Below, in pieces: positions 43,901-53,272 of a stretch of 64,000 bases of DNA (position 1 is the first letter of the stretch; each line of letters begins with the position of its first letter). The DNA lies in NCBI GenBank assembly GCA_016720635.1, contig JADKKF010000024.1, positions 310,001 through 374,000 of the forward strand. Direction: 5' to 3'. The notes below the pieces were generated by a model. It did not search any database. It was not told where the DNA came from and saw only the letters and a list, made by a program, of their open reading frames with translations. A program made the translations under genes and the position numbers. Origin of the DNA: Saprospiraceae bacterium. GTDB taxonomy: Bacteria > Bacteroidota > Bacteroidia > Chitinophagales > Saprospiraceae.

Positions 43901-44457
43901 TAAACTCAGCAGAAACCACGCGTGATTTGCCCAAAATGAAGAGTCTATATAACGAAATATTGGAAGGAATTGGGGTGAATAAAGCGCCCAATCAATACGG
44001 AGCTTTTCCATCAGACCCATATTCACACACACCAAGCCACAAAGGGGCCCAACAGCCTGGTATGACGGGTCAAGTAAAGGAAGACATCCTGAGAGTGTGG
44101 AGCGATTTGGGAATTGATATCCAAGAAGGCGTGTTAAAATTTCATCCTAAACTTTTGACCATAGGTGACTTCATTCAAGAAGAATCCAGGCTTGACTATT
44201 ATGATGTTTCTGGAAAAAAATCAACCATCGAATTACAAAAGGGACAGCTATTTTTTACTTATTGTCAGGTACCCATTATTTATGAAATATCCAACTCCAA
44301 TCGCTTGAAAATCATGTTAAAGGATGGTAATGAGCGATTATCTAATGAATTATCCTTAGGCTTAGAATGGAGTGAACATCTATTTGGAAGGACAGATATT
44401 ATTGATAAAATATATGTATATATAAATGTAAATGAATTATTTAACTCAAATATCTAA
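40987..44457 (+). pseudogene. GH149-like beta-1,3-glucan phosphorylase, two frameshifts
   Basis: One gene of about 1150 codons is split into three frames. Piece A (40987-41322) holds DKLNDMRHTTGPKALIS. Piece B (41288-42862) holds RNLYKSTFHN, AEPAEALLANTVWSSGF and YGDHQI-like blocks. Piece C (to 44457) holds GGIWMNTQRPEWNDANN, whose Asp is the likely catalytic acid. The first break is a T7 run at 41298-41304, where dropping one T restores ...GVDFLKPFCDEVPSRYS. The second is an A4 run at 42815-42818, where adding one A restores ...VLLKNAGGQIHYVNLLEKL. The family makes glucose-1-phosphate from beta-1,3-oligoglucans and phosphate and has no signal peptide. Errors of sequencing or real inactivation are both possible. 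Confidence 0.75.
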
Positions 44458-45751
44458 AATTTTTTGCTTGAATGGAAAAGTTAATTACTTGTTTTTTATA
44501 CTGTTTCTATTTTTAAACATTGGATGCATGAGCACAAAGAAGAATTTTAATTTTCAAAAAAATAAAACATTACAATTGCTCTCTGACTCTGGCAATAAAG
44601 CCATCTGCTATGGTGGATATCGCCTCAAAGACAGAGCAGTAGTCCCAACAAGACAACAGCAAATCGAAGACCTGAAGATAATGGCTGCCATGGGCGTAAA
44701 ATTCATACGGACTTACAATGTACATTTGCCCGAAGCTGCACAATTGCTAGAGTGTATCAAAGAACTTAAGGCTCAAGATAACAACTTCGAGATGAACGTA
44801 ATGTTGGGGGCATGGATTGATTGTAAAAATGCTTGGACGAATATGCCTGTCGATCACGATGAAGAAAGTGACGAAAACAAAGTAGAAATAGCAAAAGCTG
44901 TTGAACTCACCAGAAAATATCCCGATATCGTCAAGATCATTTCTGTTGGCAATGAAGCAATGGTTAAGTGGGCTACTGCTTATTATGTACAACCCAGATT
45001 TATTTTAAAATGGGTAAATCATCTGCAAGATTTGAAAAAACAAGCGGAATTACCGCTGGATTTGCTCATCACATCTTCGGATAATTTTGCTTCATGGGGC
45101 GGCGGTGACGCAGAATATCACAACCATGACCTAGAGCAGTTGATTCGTGCGGTTGATTATATATCGATGCATACTTATCCGATGCACGACACCCATTACA
45201 ATCCATCTTTTTGGGGTCTCGAAGGTATAAATTATGAAAAAAATAAGGAGCAACAGACTAGGATGCTGATGAAGCAAGCCTTGGATTATGCCGTATCACA
45301 ATATAATTCCGTTAAAAAATATGTTGATAAAATAGCCAAAAATAAACCCATTCACATAGGAGAAACCGGTTGGGCTACCATGGATCACGATAAATATGGC
45401 AACAAGGGTTCTAAGGCCACAGACGAATTTAAGTCTGGGATGTATTACGCTTTAATCACGAAGTGGTGCCAACAAAACAATATGGCTTGTTTTTATTTTG
45501 AAGCATTCGACGAACACTGGAAAGACAGCTATAATGCCCAAGGTTCTGAAAATCATTTCGGCTTATTTACCATGGATGGAAAAGCCAAATATGCCCTTTG
45601 GGATATGGTAGATCAGGGTAAGTTCAAAGGCCTAACCAGAGACGGCTATGCGATTACAAAATCCCTTAATGGAGACAAACAAGCGCTTTTGGAAAAAATT
45701 GAATTACCGCTGCGCACCCAAAAAATGCAAAAAGCCACAACCAATAATTAG
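44432..45751 (+). CDS. GH17 beta-1,3-glucan hydrolase lipoprotein
   Basis: A 439-residue protein whose N-terminus includes a hydrophobic leader ending in an SPII box (FLFLNIGC-M). GH17 signatures: IRTYNVHLPEAAQLL, acid/base Glu175 in ISVGNEAMV and nucleophile Glu311 in HIGETGWAT; other blocks are YISMHTYPMHD and FYFEAFDEHWK. It overlaps the end of the phosphorylase frame by 26 bp, which supports translational coupling if that gene is intact. It cleaves beta-1,3-glucan, probably in the periplasm or at the surface. The first Met at 44432 is the only plausible start, although the first 18 residues are atypical for a leader. Confidence 0.85.
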   Translation: MNYLTQISKIFCLNGKVNYLFFILFLFLNIGCMSTKKNFNFQKNKTLQLLSDSGNKAICYGGYRLKDRAVVPTRQQQIEDLKIMAAMGVKFIRTYNVHLPEAAQLLECIKELKAQDNNFEMNVMLGAWIDCKNAWTNMPVDHDEESDENKVEIAKAVELTRKYPDIVKIISVGNEAMVKWATAYYVQPRFILKWVNHLQDLKKQAELPLDLLITSSDNFASWGGGDAEYHNHDLEQLIRAVDYISMHTYPMHDTHYNPSFWGLEGINYEKNKEQQTRMLMKQALDYAVSQYNSVKKYVDKIAKNKPIHIGETGWATMDHDKYGNKGSKATDEFKSGMYYALITKWCQQNNMACFYFEAFDEHWKDSYNAQGSENHFGLFTMDGKAKYALWDMVDQGKFKGLTRDGYAITKSLNGDKQALLEKIELPLRTQKMQKATTNN

Positions 45752-45769
45752 ATTTAAATATAGAAAAAC

Positions 45770-47212
45770 ATGAGTGATAAAGCAGGAAATATGAATTCGA
45801 CATCGACCCAAAAGGTATCTTTCATTGAAAAAACCGCATTTGGAATGGGGCATTTGGTCAATAATTTAATGCCTGGCGCACTTGGAGTGTTTTCCTTTTT
45901 TTTACTTACAGGCTTCGGCATGGATCCGTTTTTAGCTGGACTCTTAGGTGGAATACCGAGAATTTTTGACGCAGTTATTGATCCTATCATTGGATATATT
46001 TCTGACAATACGGTTTCTAAGTATGGAAGAAGAAGACCTTATATTTTCATAGGAGCCATTTTTTCTGGGTTATTATTCATATTGTTATGGCAGCTGGACG
46101 AGAATAATAGTCAAATGTTCAATTTTTGGTACTTTCTTTTGATTTCATTGATTTATATTACAGGCAATGCTATGTTCGCGACTCCACTAATAGGGCTGAG
46201 CTACGAGATGTCCACAGATTATAATGAACGGACAAAGTTAATGGCTTATGCACAATTCACTGGGCAAATTGCCTGGATGATTGTCCCTTGGTTTTGGGTA
46301 ATTATAGCTAATCCAGATATATTTCCCACCCAAGTCCAAGGTGTGAGAACATTATCCTATTTTGTTGGTGGAATTTGCATCGTGCTAGGTGTCCTGCCGG
46401 CAATATTTTGTAAAGAAGTGGATCAGTCAGCGATAACGGATCGAGCTGAATTATCAATATCTAATATTGCAGAAAACTTCAAAGGCTTAATTAAAAGTAT
46501 AATTCAGATTTTTAAAAACAAGGCATTTGTTAAACTCTGTGGTGCCACATTTTTGGTATTTAATGGCTTTCAGATGGTGGCAAGTTTTAGTTTTTTCATC
46601 ATTGTATTTTATCTATTCAATGGCGATTACAAGGCCGCTGGCAATTGGCCAGCATGGTTTTCCACTGTAAGCGCCATATTTACAGCCCTTTTAGTCATAC
46701 CAATTGTAACTTTCTTATCAAATAAGTATGGAAAGAAAAATGCTTTTTTAATCGCAACAGCAATTTCTGTCATTGGATATATTCTAAAATGGTGGGGTTT
46801 TAATCCTTCCAATCCTTATCTAATGTTTTTTCCACTACCGTTTATGGTCTTTGGTATTGGTAGTTTGTTTCTACTGATGATGAGTATGACTGCTGATGTA
46901 TGCGATTTGGATGAATTAGAAAATGGAATGCCAAGAAAAGAAAGTACGTTTGGTGCTATTTACTGGTGGATGGTAAAGCTTGGACAAGGTCTGGCGCTTG
47001 TCGCTGGTGGTTATATTCTCAAAGTTGTAGGTTTTGATCAAAATGCGGCAACCCAAAGTTTAGAAACCATGAACAATTTAAGATTGGCAGATATCATCGT
47101 ACCTGCTGTGACAGCACTTTTAGCCATCTATGTTATGAAAGATTATAGCCTATCCGAGGAGAGAATAATTGAAATCAAACGAGAATTGGAAAATAGACGA
47201 GGCCAACTTTAA
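45770..47212 (+). CDS. GPH/MFS-type sugar:cation symporter
   Basis: A 480-residue inner-membrane transporter with about twelve hydrophobic segments. The loop DPIIGYISDNTVSKYGRRRPYI after helix 2-3 is the hallmark of the glycoside-pentoside-hexuronide and MFS_2 families (melibiose-permease type). A second loop (ELENGMPRKESTFGAIYWWMVKLGQ) is also characteristic. It imports an oligosaccharide or glucoside with a cation. Between two GH17 genes, it is the best candidate for bringing beta-1,3-oligoglucans into the cytoplasm, where the leaderless GH17 and the phosphorylase act. Confidence 0.88.
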   Translation: MSDKAGNMNSTSTQKVSFIEKTAFGMGHLVNNLMPGALGVFSFFLLTGFGMDPFLAGLLGGIPRIFDAVIDPIIGYISDNTVSKYGRRRPYIFIGAIFSGLLFILLWQLDENNSQMFNFWYFLLISLIYITGNAMFATPLIGLSYEMSTDYNERTKLMAYAQFTGQIAWMIVPWFWVIIANPDIFPTQVQGVRTLSYFVGGICIVLGVLPAIFCKEVDQSAITDRAELSISNIAENFKGLIKSIIQIFKNKAFVKLCGATFLVFNGFQMVASFSFFIIVFYLFNGDYKAAGNWPAWFSTVSAIFTALLVIPIVTFLSNKYGKKNAFLIATAISVIGYILKWWGFNPSNPYLMFFPLPFMVFGIGSLFLLMMSMTADVCDLDELENGMPRKESTFGAIYWWMVKLGQGLALVAGGYILKVVGFDQNAATQSLETMNNLRLADIIVPAVTALLAIYVMKDYSLSEERIIEIKRELENRRGQL

Positions 47213-47231
47213 TAAATTATACATTTTATAA

Positions 47232-48161
47232 ATGTCAATACGCTTAGGTCAAACATATCACTTTCAGCCACTACCCTATTTCAAGGAAGAAGTTTTTACT
47301 GCTTCTATGAGTATGGAGGAAATCAGAAATTTATTTATTGAAATTTTGAATAATGGCGTACATGGTTTGTGTTTTAGCTTATATGAAAATGGACAAATGC
47401 CTGGTTCAAAAGTCCATATTGACCAAGTTATACGCAGGCTCGAAATATTAAAACCTCATACTCGCTGGATAAGATCCTTTTCTACGACTGATTCAAACGA
47501 GAATATACCTATCGAAGCAAGCAAAATGGGGTTTAAAAACTTAGTAGGGGCCTGGTTGGGAAAAGATTTGAAAAAAAATGAAATAGAAATTGAAAATCTG
47601 ATAGAATTAGGTAAACAAGGCTATGTTCATATCGCCGCAGTTGGCAATGAGGTTCTATATAGAGACGACCTTTCTTTGGATTTATTATTGAATTATATCC
47701 AACGTGTAAAAAAAGCATTACCAGAAATACCTGTAGGATATGTCGATGCTTATTATCAATTCGTTGAGCATCCAGCATTAGTGGAAAATTGTGACTTGAT
47801 TTTGACAAATTTTTATCCTTTTTGGGAAGGCACACATATTGACCACTCGCTCCAACATCTAAACCATATGTACAATATTACCAGATCAGTCGCTGGTAAT
47901 AAAAAAATAATCATCACCGAATCGGGTTGGCCTTCGAGAGGATCTGCCTTTCAAAATGCCCAGCCTTCACTCCATAATGCTTTGCGTTATTTTATCAATA
48001 CCCAGCTTTGGACCTTGGATACCAATATCGAACTATTTTATTTTTCATCATTCGATGAAATGTGGAAAACTCAAGCCGAAGGAGATGTTGGGGCCAGTTG
48101 GGGAATTTGGAATGCAAATGAGATTTTAAAAGTCAATGAAATTCATATTGAGAAACAATAA
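47232..48161 (+). CDS. Leaderless GH17 beta-1,3-glucanase
   Basis: A 309-residue GH17 enzyme with no signal peptide or lipobox, so it is predicted cytoplasmic. The acid/base is Glu140 (AAVGNEVLY) and the nucleophile Glu230 (IITESGWPS). It starts 19 bp after the transporter gene. Its likely role is cutting imported oligosaccharides next to the phosphorylase. It differs from the GH17 lipoprotein (44432) in length and in the absence of an anchor, so the two probably act in different compartments. Confidence 0.85.
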   Translation: MSIRLGQTYHFQPLPYFKEEVFTASMSMEEIRNLFIEILNNGVHGLCFSLYENGQMPGSKVHIDQVIRRLEILKPHTRWIRSFSTTDSNENIPIEASKMGFKNLVGAWLGKDLKKNEIEIENLIELGKQGYVHIAAVGNEVLYRDDLSLDLLLNYIQRVKKALPEIPVGYVDAYYQFVEHPALVENCDLILTNFYPFWEGTHIDHSLQHLNHMYNITRSVAGNKKIIITESGWPSRGSAFQNAQPSLHNALRYFINTQLWTLDTNIELFYFSSFDEMWKTQAEGDVGASWGIWNANEILKVNEIHIEKQ

Positions 48162-48189
48162 ATTAATTAATCTTTAATACGTTTATGTA

Positions 48190-51043
48190 ATGAAAAATTT
48201 AATTTTACTACTATCCCTTTTATTTACAGGCAACTTGTTTGCTCAGCCCGTGAATCCAGCGGGAGACCCAACTCACGCTGCAGCCAACGTTATATCTATG
48301 TTTAGCGGCGCATATACCAATGTCACGGTGGATACTTGGCGCACCAGCTGGTCTTCTGCTGTACTAGAAGATATTCAGATTCAAGGCAATGACACCAAGA
48401 AGTATTCCGCGCTGGATTTTGTTGGCGTTGAGACCGTTACCAGCCAAATGAACCTCACCAACATGACTCACATGCACTTGGATTTTTGGACGCCCGATAT
48501 GACCACTTTCAGGGTTAAACTCGTGGACTTTGGGGCTGATGGGGCTTTTGCTGGTGGAGACGATACTGAACACGAATTGGTTTTCTCCAATCCTGCTCAG
48601 TCTCAATGGATTAGCTTAAATATTCCATTGGCCAATTTTACCAATTTGGTCAATAAAGGTCATATAGCTCAGGTTATTTTTTCTGGTCTTCCTACAGCTG
48701 GTGGAACGGTTTATTTAGACAATATTTATTTTTATAAAGATGCTGTCTTGCCTATTGAACCCATCGCTGCTGCTCCAAACCCAACTCACACCGCTGCCAA
48801 CGTTATATCTATGTTTAGCAATATTTATACCAATGTTAACGTAGATACTTGGCGCACTAGTTGGTCTTCTGCTACGCTAGAAGATATTCAGATTCAAGGA
48901 AATGACACCAAGAAGTATTCCGCGCTGGATTTTGTTGGCGTTGAGACCGTTGCAAACCAAATGAATCTCACCAACATGACTCACATGCACTTGGATTTTT
49001 GGACTCCCAATATGACCACTTTCAGGGTTAAACTCGTGGACTTTGGAGCTGATGGAGCTTTCGCTGGTGGAGACGATACCGAACACGAATTGGTTTTCTC
49101 CAATCCTGCTCAATCGCAATGGGTTAGCCTGAAACATTCCTTTGGCTGATTTTACCAATTTGGTCAATAAAGGTCATTTAGCTCAAGTTATTTTTTCTGG
49201 TCTTCCTACAGCTGGTGGAACGGTTTATTTAGACAATATTTATTTTTATAAAGATGCTGTTTTGCCTACCGCTCCTATCGCTGCTGCGCCGAATCCAACT
49301 CACGCCGCTGCCAACGTTATTTCCATGTTTAGCAATGTTTATACCAATGTTACCGTAGATACTTGGCGTACAAGTTGGTCTTCTGCTACGCTAGAAGATA
49401 TTCAGATTCAAGGAAACGACACCAAGAAGTATTCCGCGCTGGATTTTGTTGGCGTTGAGACCGTTGCAAACCAAATGAACCTCACCAACATGACCCACAT
49501 GCACTTGGATATTTGGACGCCCAATATGACCACTTTCAGGGTTAAACTCGTGGACTTTGGAGCTGATGGAGCTTTCGCTGGTGGTGACGATACCGATCAC
49601 GAATTGGTTTTCTCCAATCCTGCTCAGTCTCAATGGATTAGCTTAAATATTCCTTTGGCGGATTTCACCAATTTGGTCAATAAAGGTCATGTAGCTCAAG
49701 TTATTTTTTCTGGTCTTCCCGTAGCTGGTGGAACAGTCTATATAGACAATGTTTATTTCTATAAAGATGCTGTCTTGCCTACCGCTCCTATCGCTGCTGC
49801 ACCGAATCCAACTCACGCCGCTGCCAACGTTATATCTATGTTTAGCAATGTTTATACTAATGTTACCGTAGATACTTGGCGCACTAGCTGGTCTTCTGCT
49901 ACGCTAGAAGATATTCAGATTCAAGGAAACGACACCAAAAAGTATTCCGCACTGGATTTTGTTGGCGTTGAGACCGTTACCAGCCAAATGAATCTCACCA
50001 ACATGACGCATATGCACTTGGATATGTGGACGCCCAATATGACCACTTTCAGGGTTAAACTCGTGGACTTTGGAGCTGATGGAGCTTTCGCTGGTGGAGA
50101 CGATACCGAACACGAATTGGTTTTCTCCAATCCTGCTCAAGCGCAATGGGTTAGCCTGAACATTCCTTTGGCTGATTTTACCAATTTGGTCAATAAAGGT
50201 CATGTAGCTCAGGTTATTTTTTCTGGTCTTCCTACAGCTGGTGGAACGGTTTATTTAGACAATATTTATTTTTATAAAGATGCTGTTTTGCCTACCGCTC
50301 CTATCGCTGCTGCTCCGAATCCAACTCACGCCGCTGCCAACGTTATATCTATGTTTAGCAATGTTTATACCAATGTTACCGTAGATACTTGGCGTACAAG
50401 TTGGTCTTCTGCTGTACTAGAGGATATTCAGATTCAAGGCAATGACACCAAGAAGTATTCCGCGCTGGATTTTGTTGGCGTTGAGACCGTTACCAACCAA
50501 ATGAATCTTACCAACATGACGCATATGCACTTGGATATGTGGACGCCCAATATGACCACTTTCAGGGTTAAACTCGTGGACTTTGGAGCTGATGGTGCAT
50601 TCGCTGGTGGAGACGATACCGAACACGAATTGGTTTTCTCCAATCCTGCTCAAGCGCAATGGGTTAGCCTGAACATTCCTTTGGCGGATTTTACCAATTT
50701 GGTCAATAAAGGTCATGTAGCTCAGGTTATTTTCTCTGGACTTCCTACAGCTGGTGGAACGGTCTATTTAGACAATATTTATTTTTATAAAGAATCAGTT
50801 TCGACCAATGATGTTTTCGGATATGATGTATTAAAAATTTATCCAAATCCAGTTTCTATTGGTCAGACCATCCAAATGCCAGTGGATATAAAGAGAGCTC
50901 AAATCTTTGATGCATATGGACGTTCGATTCAACAGATAATCGGTTCTGAAATTACAACCAATAACCTGAATTCAGGCTGGTATATCATCAAAGCTGAAGA
51001 CAACAACGGCAAATATTTAGTAAATAAAGTTTTAATAAGATAA
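48190..51043 (+). pseudogene. Five-module T9SS glucan-binding protein, one frameshift
   Basis: An exported protein (signal peptide ending NLFAQ) of about 950 codons in two pieces, 48190-49149 and 49142-51043. Five tandem modules of 171 residues are near identical. Each starts around 'NPTHAAANVISMFSN.YTN' and ends 'VYLDNIYFYK'; no catalytic residues are seen. The C-terminus (VLKIYPNPVSIGQTIQM...KVLIR) is a T9SS sorting domain. The break lies at 49132-49134, where module 2 has three A and every other copy has two; the module period there is 514 bp and elsewhere 513 bp. Removing that A gives one open frame. It probably displays glucan-binding modules on the cell surface. Confidence 0.85.
48268..50800 (+). 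repeat. Five tandem 513-bp coding repeats
   Basis: Copies begin at about 48268, 48781, 49295, 49808 and 50321 (at CCAACTCAC). Periods are 513, 514, 513 and 513 bp. DNA identity is very high, suggesting recent duplication or gene conversion. Copies differ at a few positions, such as FWTP, IWTP or MWTP. Confidence 0.95.
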
Positions 51044-51057
51044 CAATAGGGTTTTAC

Positions 51058-51093
51058 GGGGTTAGGAATTATTTTTCCTAGCCCCATTTTTTT
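51058..51093 (+). terminator. Intrinsic terminator ending the glucan operon
   Basis: An 11-bp stem, GGGGTTAGGAA with TTCCTAGCCCC (one G-T pair), and a 6-nt loop are followed by A and seven T. It lies 15 bp after the stop of the five-module gene. Confidence 0.85.
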
Positions 51094-51221
51094 ATCTTGC
51101 TCATTAAATAAATTGAAATGCGTTTATTGACAGATTTTCAAGTTGTTATTAAAGAATTTTTCTCACTGTTTAAATTTTGCATAAAACGCAATTTTATTAT
51201 GACAAAGCAAAGAATTTTAGC

Positions 51222-51965
51222 ATGAGAAATGGACTAATATGCTATAATTGTATGCTATTTTTGTTATCAGGTGGCTTTGATATTTACCCAAAATCTTGCC
51301 TAATCTCATTAAACAATTTAATTATATTTAACAAACTGCTATTCAGCTATATCCACATAAATTTACTGGATTTTAGCCTAATTATTGGCATCTTCTTTTT
51401 GTTACTTTCCTTTGGATTTTTTTACCTTTTATGGAAAATAAAACAAAAAAACCTAGCGATTAAAAACAACAAAATTGCACTTGAAACCAACCAAATTCAA
51501 ATCAAAGAATTAGAGGACAAAATATCACTTTCCAGCCACGACATTAAACAAAAACAGGTAAAAATTGCCAATCTTGCCCAAGAGAATGAAAAGAAAATCC
51601 AACTCCTCCAAGAAATCAAGCAAAAAATCGAAAATGCTAAGCTAAATCCCTCCAAATCAACCCGTTTGCTATCAGAAGTTGATCAAATTATAGGCATATA
51701 TTTTAGCAATGACGAAAACGTTTTTGAAATTCAAATGGAAGAAATTCATCAAGCTTTTTTCCAAAAAATCAGAAATCAATTCCCAGAACTGACCTCCTAC
51801 GACGCCAGACTTTGCATTTACATCAAAATAGGTATGCAAGTAAAAGACATCGCAAACATTATGCACGTCCTTCCCTCCAGCATCTATATATCCCGATCTA
51901 GAATCCGTAAAAAACTCGGCCTCAACCAAAACGACGACTTAACCACCTATCTGTCAAACCTTTAA
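51222..51965 (+). CDS. Membrane-anchored LuxR-type regulator
   Basis: About 247 residues from the ATG at 51222; a TTG at 51177 would add 15 residues. There is one membrane segment (LLDFSLIIGIFFLLLSFGFFYLLW, near residues 50-75), then a long coiled coil rich in E, K and Q (residues 85-165), and a C-terminal LuxR/SusR-like HTH (ELTSYDARLCIYIKIGMQVKDIANIMHVLPSSIYISRSRIRKKLG). This C-terminal half matches Bacteroidota regulators that usually carry a large periplasmic beta-propeller sensor; here the sensor is missing. It is right after the glucan operon terminator and is the only regulator of the locus. Likely its activator or a truncated copy. Confidence 0.75.
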   Translation: MRNGLICYNCMLFLLSGGFDIYPKSCLISLNNLIIFNKLLFSYIHINLLDFSLIIGIFFLLLSFGFFYLLWKIKQKNLAIKNNKIALETNQIQIKELEDKISLSSHDIKQKQVKIANLAQENEKKIQLLQEIKQKIENAKLNPSKSTRLLSEVDQIIGIYFSNDENVFEIQMEEIHQAFFQKIRNQFPELTSYDARLCIYIKIGMQVKDIANIMHVLPSSIYISRSRIRKKLGLNQNDDLTTYLSNL

Positions 51966-52426
51966 CCCAAAATGCTCCTCCCGTTAGGTCATCTTGTATA
52001 TAGCAGTCCACAGCACCATTTATCGCAAAAAAGTATCATATCACCCGCCGCCATAACATTGGTCTATTTGAATAAACTTGCCGATACCTCGCTCCACTTG
52101 GCCCAGGCTGTCCATGGGTTCGCTTTGCTCCGTGCTTCGCACCTGCCTACGGCAGCCATTCCCATCCTTATCGGGCATGGTTGATTATTTTGGGAAAGTT
52201 CATTTTGATTTATTTATGGCTCAAGGGTTCCAAACTTGTGCCTATAATTGAATAAGGTTTATTGAAAAGGTTTATCGCCTTAACCTTACCTTGCAACAAT
52301 TACCCAAAATTTTGATTTATAGTAATTAAAGCAGCTTTAATCGGATCAAAGCTCAGAAAAAACAAGATTATAATTTATGTCGCTTTTTTCCCTATAAAAC
52401 TTTGAACTAATCTGAATGTTTGGCTA
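51966..52426. other. Gene-free region with a GC-rich island
   Basis: About 460 bp between the regulator and the epimerase gene. It is AT-rich apart from the island at 52081-52181. The 70-codon frame at 51972 is probably not a gene, as it spans that island. Confidence 0.45.
52081..52181. repeat. GC-rich intergenic repeat-like element
   Basis: A block of about 100 bp with much higher GC than its surroundings. It contains the hairpin TGCC-TAC-GGCA (52144-52154) and CCATGGG with a later CCCAT / GGGCATGG. It looks like a dispersed intergenic repeat of the REP type, as seen in other Bacteroidota genomes from memory. No second copy occurs in this window. Confidence 0.35.
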
Positions 52427-53272
52427 ATGAAAAAAATCTTGGTTACTGGTTCATCTGGCCGTTTGGGCAAAGAGTTGGTCGAGCAACTCAAGCAAAAAAA
52501 ATATCATGTAATTGGCATTGACATCATTCCTTCACATACGACCGATTGTCTAATCGATATTAGAGACAGCACACAGGTCCAAGAATTCACAGTTGGCTTT
52601 GACGCCATTATTCATACTGCGGCCCTTCATGGCAAACACTACGAGCTTCATTATCCTCGAATTGACTTTATACAAACCAATATCGACGGCACCCTAAATT
52701 TGTTAAACGCTTGTGTGGCCAATTCTATCAAAAAGTTCTTGTATATAAGTACTACTTCGATTTATGGCAATGCAATGGACAATCCAAACCAGGCCGTTTG
52801 GGTGGATGAGAGCCTCGCACCAGATCCACGAGACATCTATGATATCACCAAACTGACCTGCGAATTGCTGTGCAGAGACTTCTTCGAAAAAAATCAGATA
52901 GAAACTACTGTTCTGCGAGTATCTAGATTTTTACCTGAAAATGACAACCTAAAAGCCATACATAGACTTTATCGTGGCTTGGACGAAAGAGATGGTGCGT
53001 TGGGAATCATTTTGGCCCTAGAAAAATCTTTTCAAACTTTTGAAATATTTAATATTTCCAACGATAGTCCCTTTACAAAAAATGATCTTGCTGAACTAAT
53101 AAATAACCCTAAGTCTGTCATAAAAAAATATTTTCCGCAAGCCGAAGCTATATTTTCGGCAAAAAACTGGACTTTCCCTACCAAAATCGACCGCGTTTAC
53201 TCCATCGAAAAAGCAAAAAAAGAGCTTAATTACCACCCGACAAACAATTTTCTTAAATTTATTAAAAGCTGA
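52427..53272 (+). CDS. NAD-dependent epimerase/dehydratase family protein
   Basis: A 281-residue short-chain (extended) dehydrogenase. The Rossmann motif is GSSGRLGKELVEQL near residue 8. The active-site region has an S/T-rich stretch (LYISTTSIYG) followed by YDITKLTCELL, giving the Tyr-x-x-x-Lys catalytic pair. The blocks DAIIHTAALHG and RVSRFLPEN are as expected. Such enzymes modify nucleotide sugars or related metabolites in the cytoplasm. The substrate is unknown. It follows the GC-rich island with no operon partner. Confidence 0.85.
   Translation: MKKILVTGSSGRLGKELVEQLKQKKYHVIGIDIIPSHTTDCLIDIRDSTQVQEFTVGFDAIIHTAALHGKHYELHYPRIDFIQTNIDGTLNLLNACVANSIKKFLYISTTSIYGNAMDNPNQAVWVDESLAPDPRDIYDITKLTCELLCRDFFEKNQIETTVLRVSRFLPENDNLKAIHRLYRGLDERDGALGIILALEKSFQTFEIFNISNDSPFTKNDLAELINNPKSVIKKYFPQAEAIFSAKNWTFPTKIDRVYSIEKAKKELNYHPTNNFLKFIKS

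Noticed and set aside
48364..50716. Antisense frames of 69-99 codons recurring in each tandem module
   Set aside because: They repeat with the 513-bp period because the coding strand repeats. They lack start context and follow the sense reading frame composition, so they are shadows.
48268..50800. Possible CRISPR-like or satellite array
   Set aside because: The repeats are 513 bp, contiguous without spacers, and encode protein modules on one strand.
51972..52184. A 70-residue protein after the LuxR-type regulator
   Set aside because: It spans the GC-rich island, has no family resemblance and looks like translation of a repeat.
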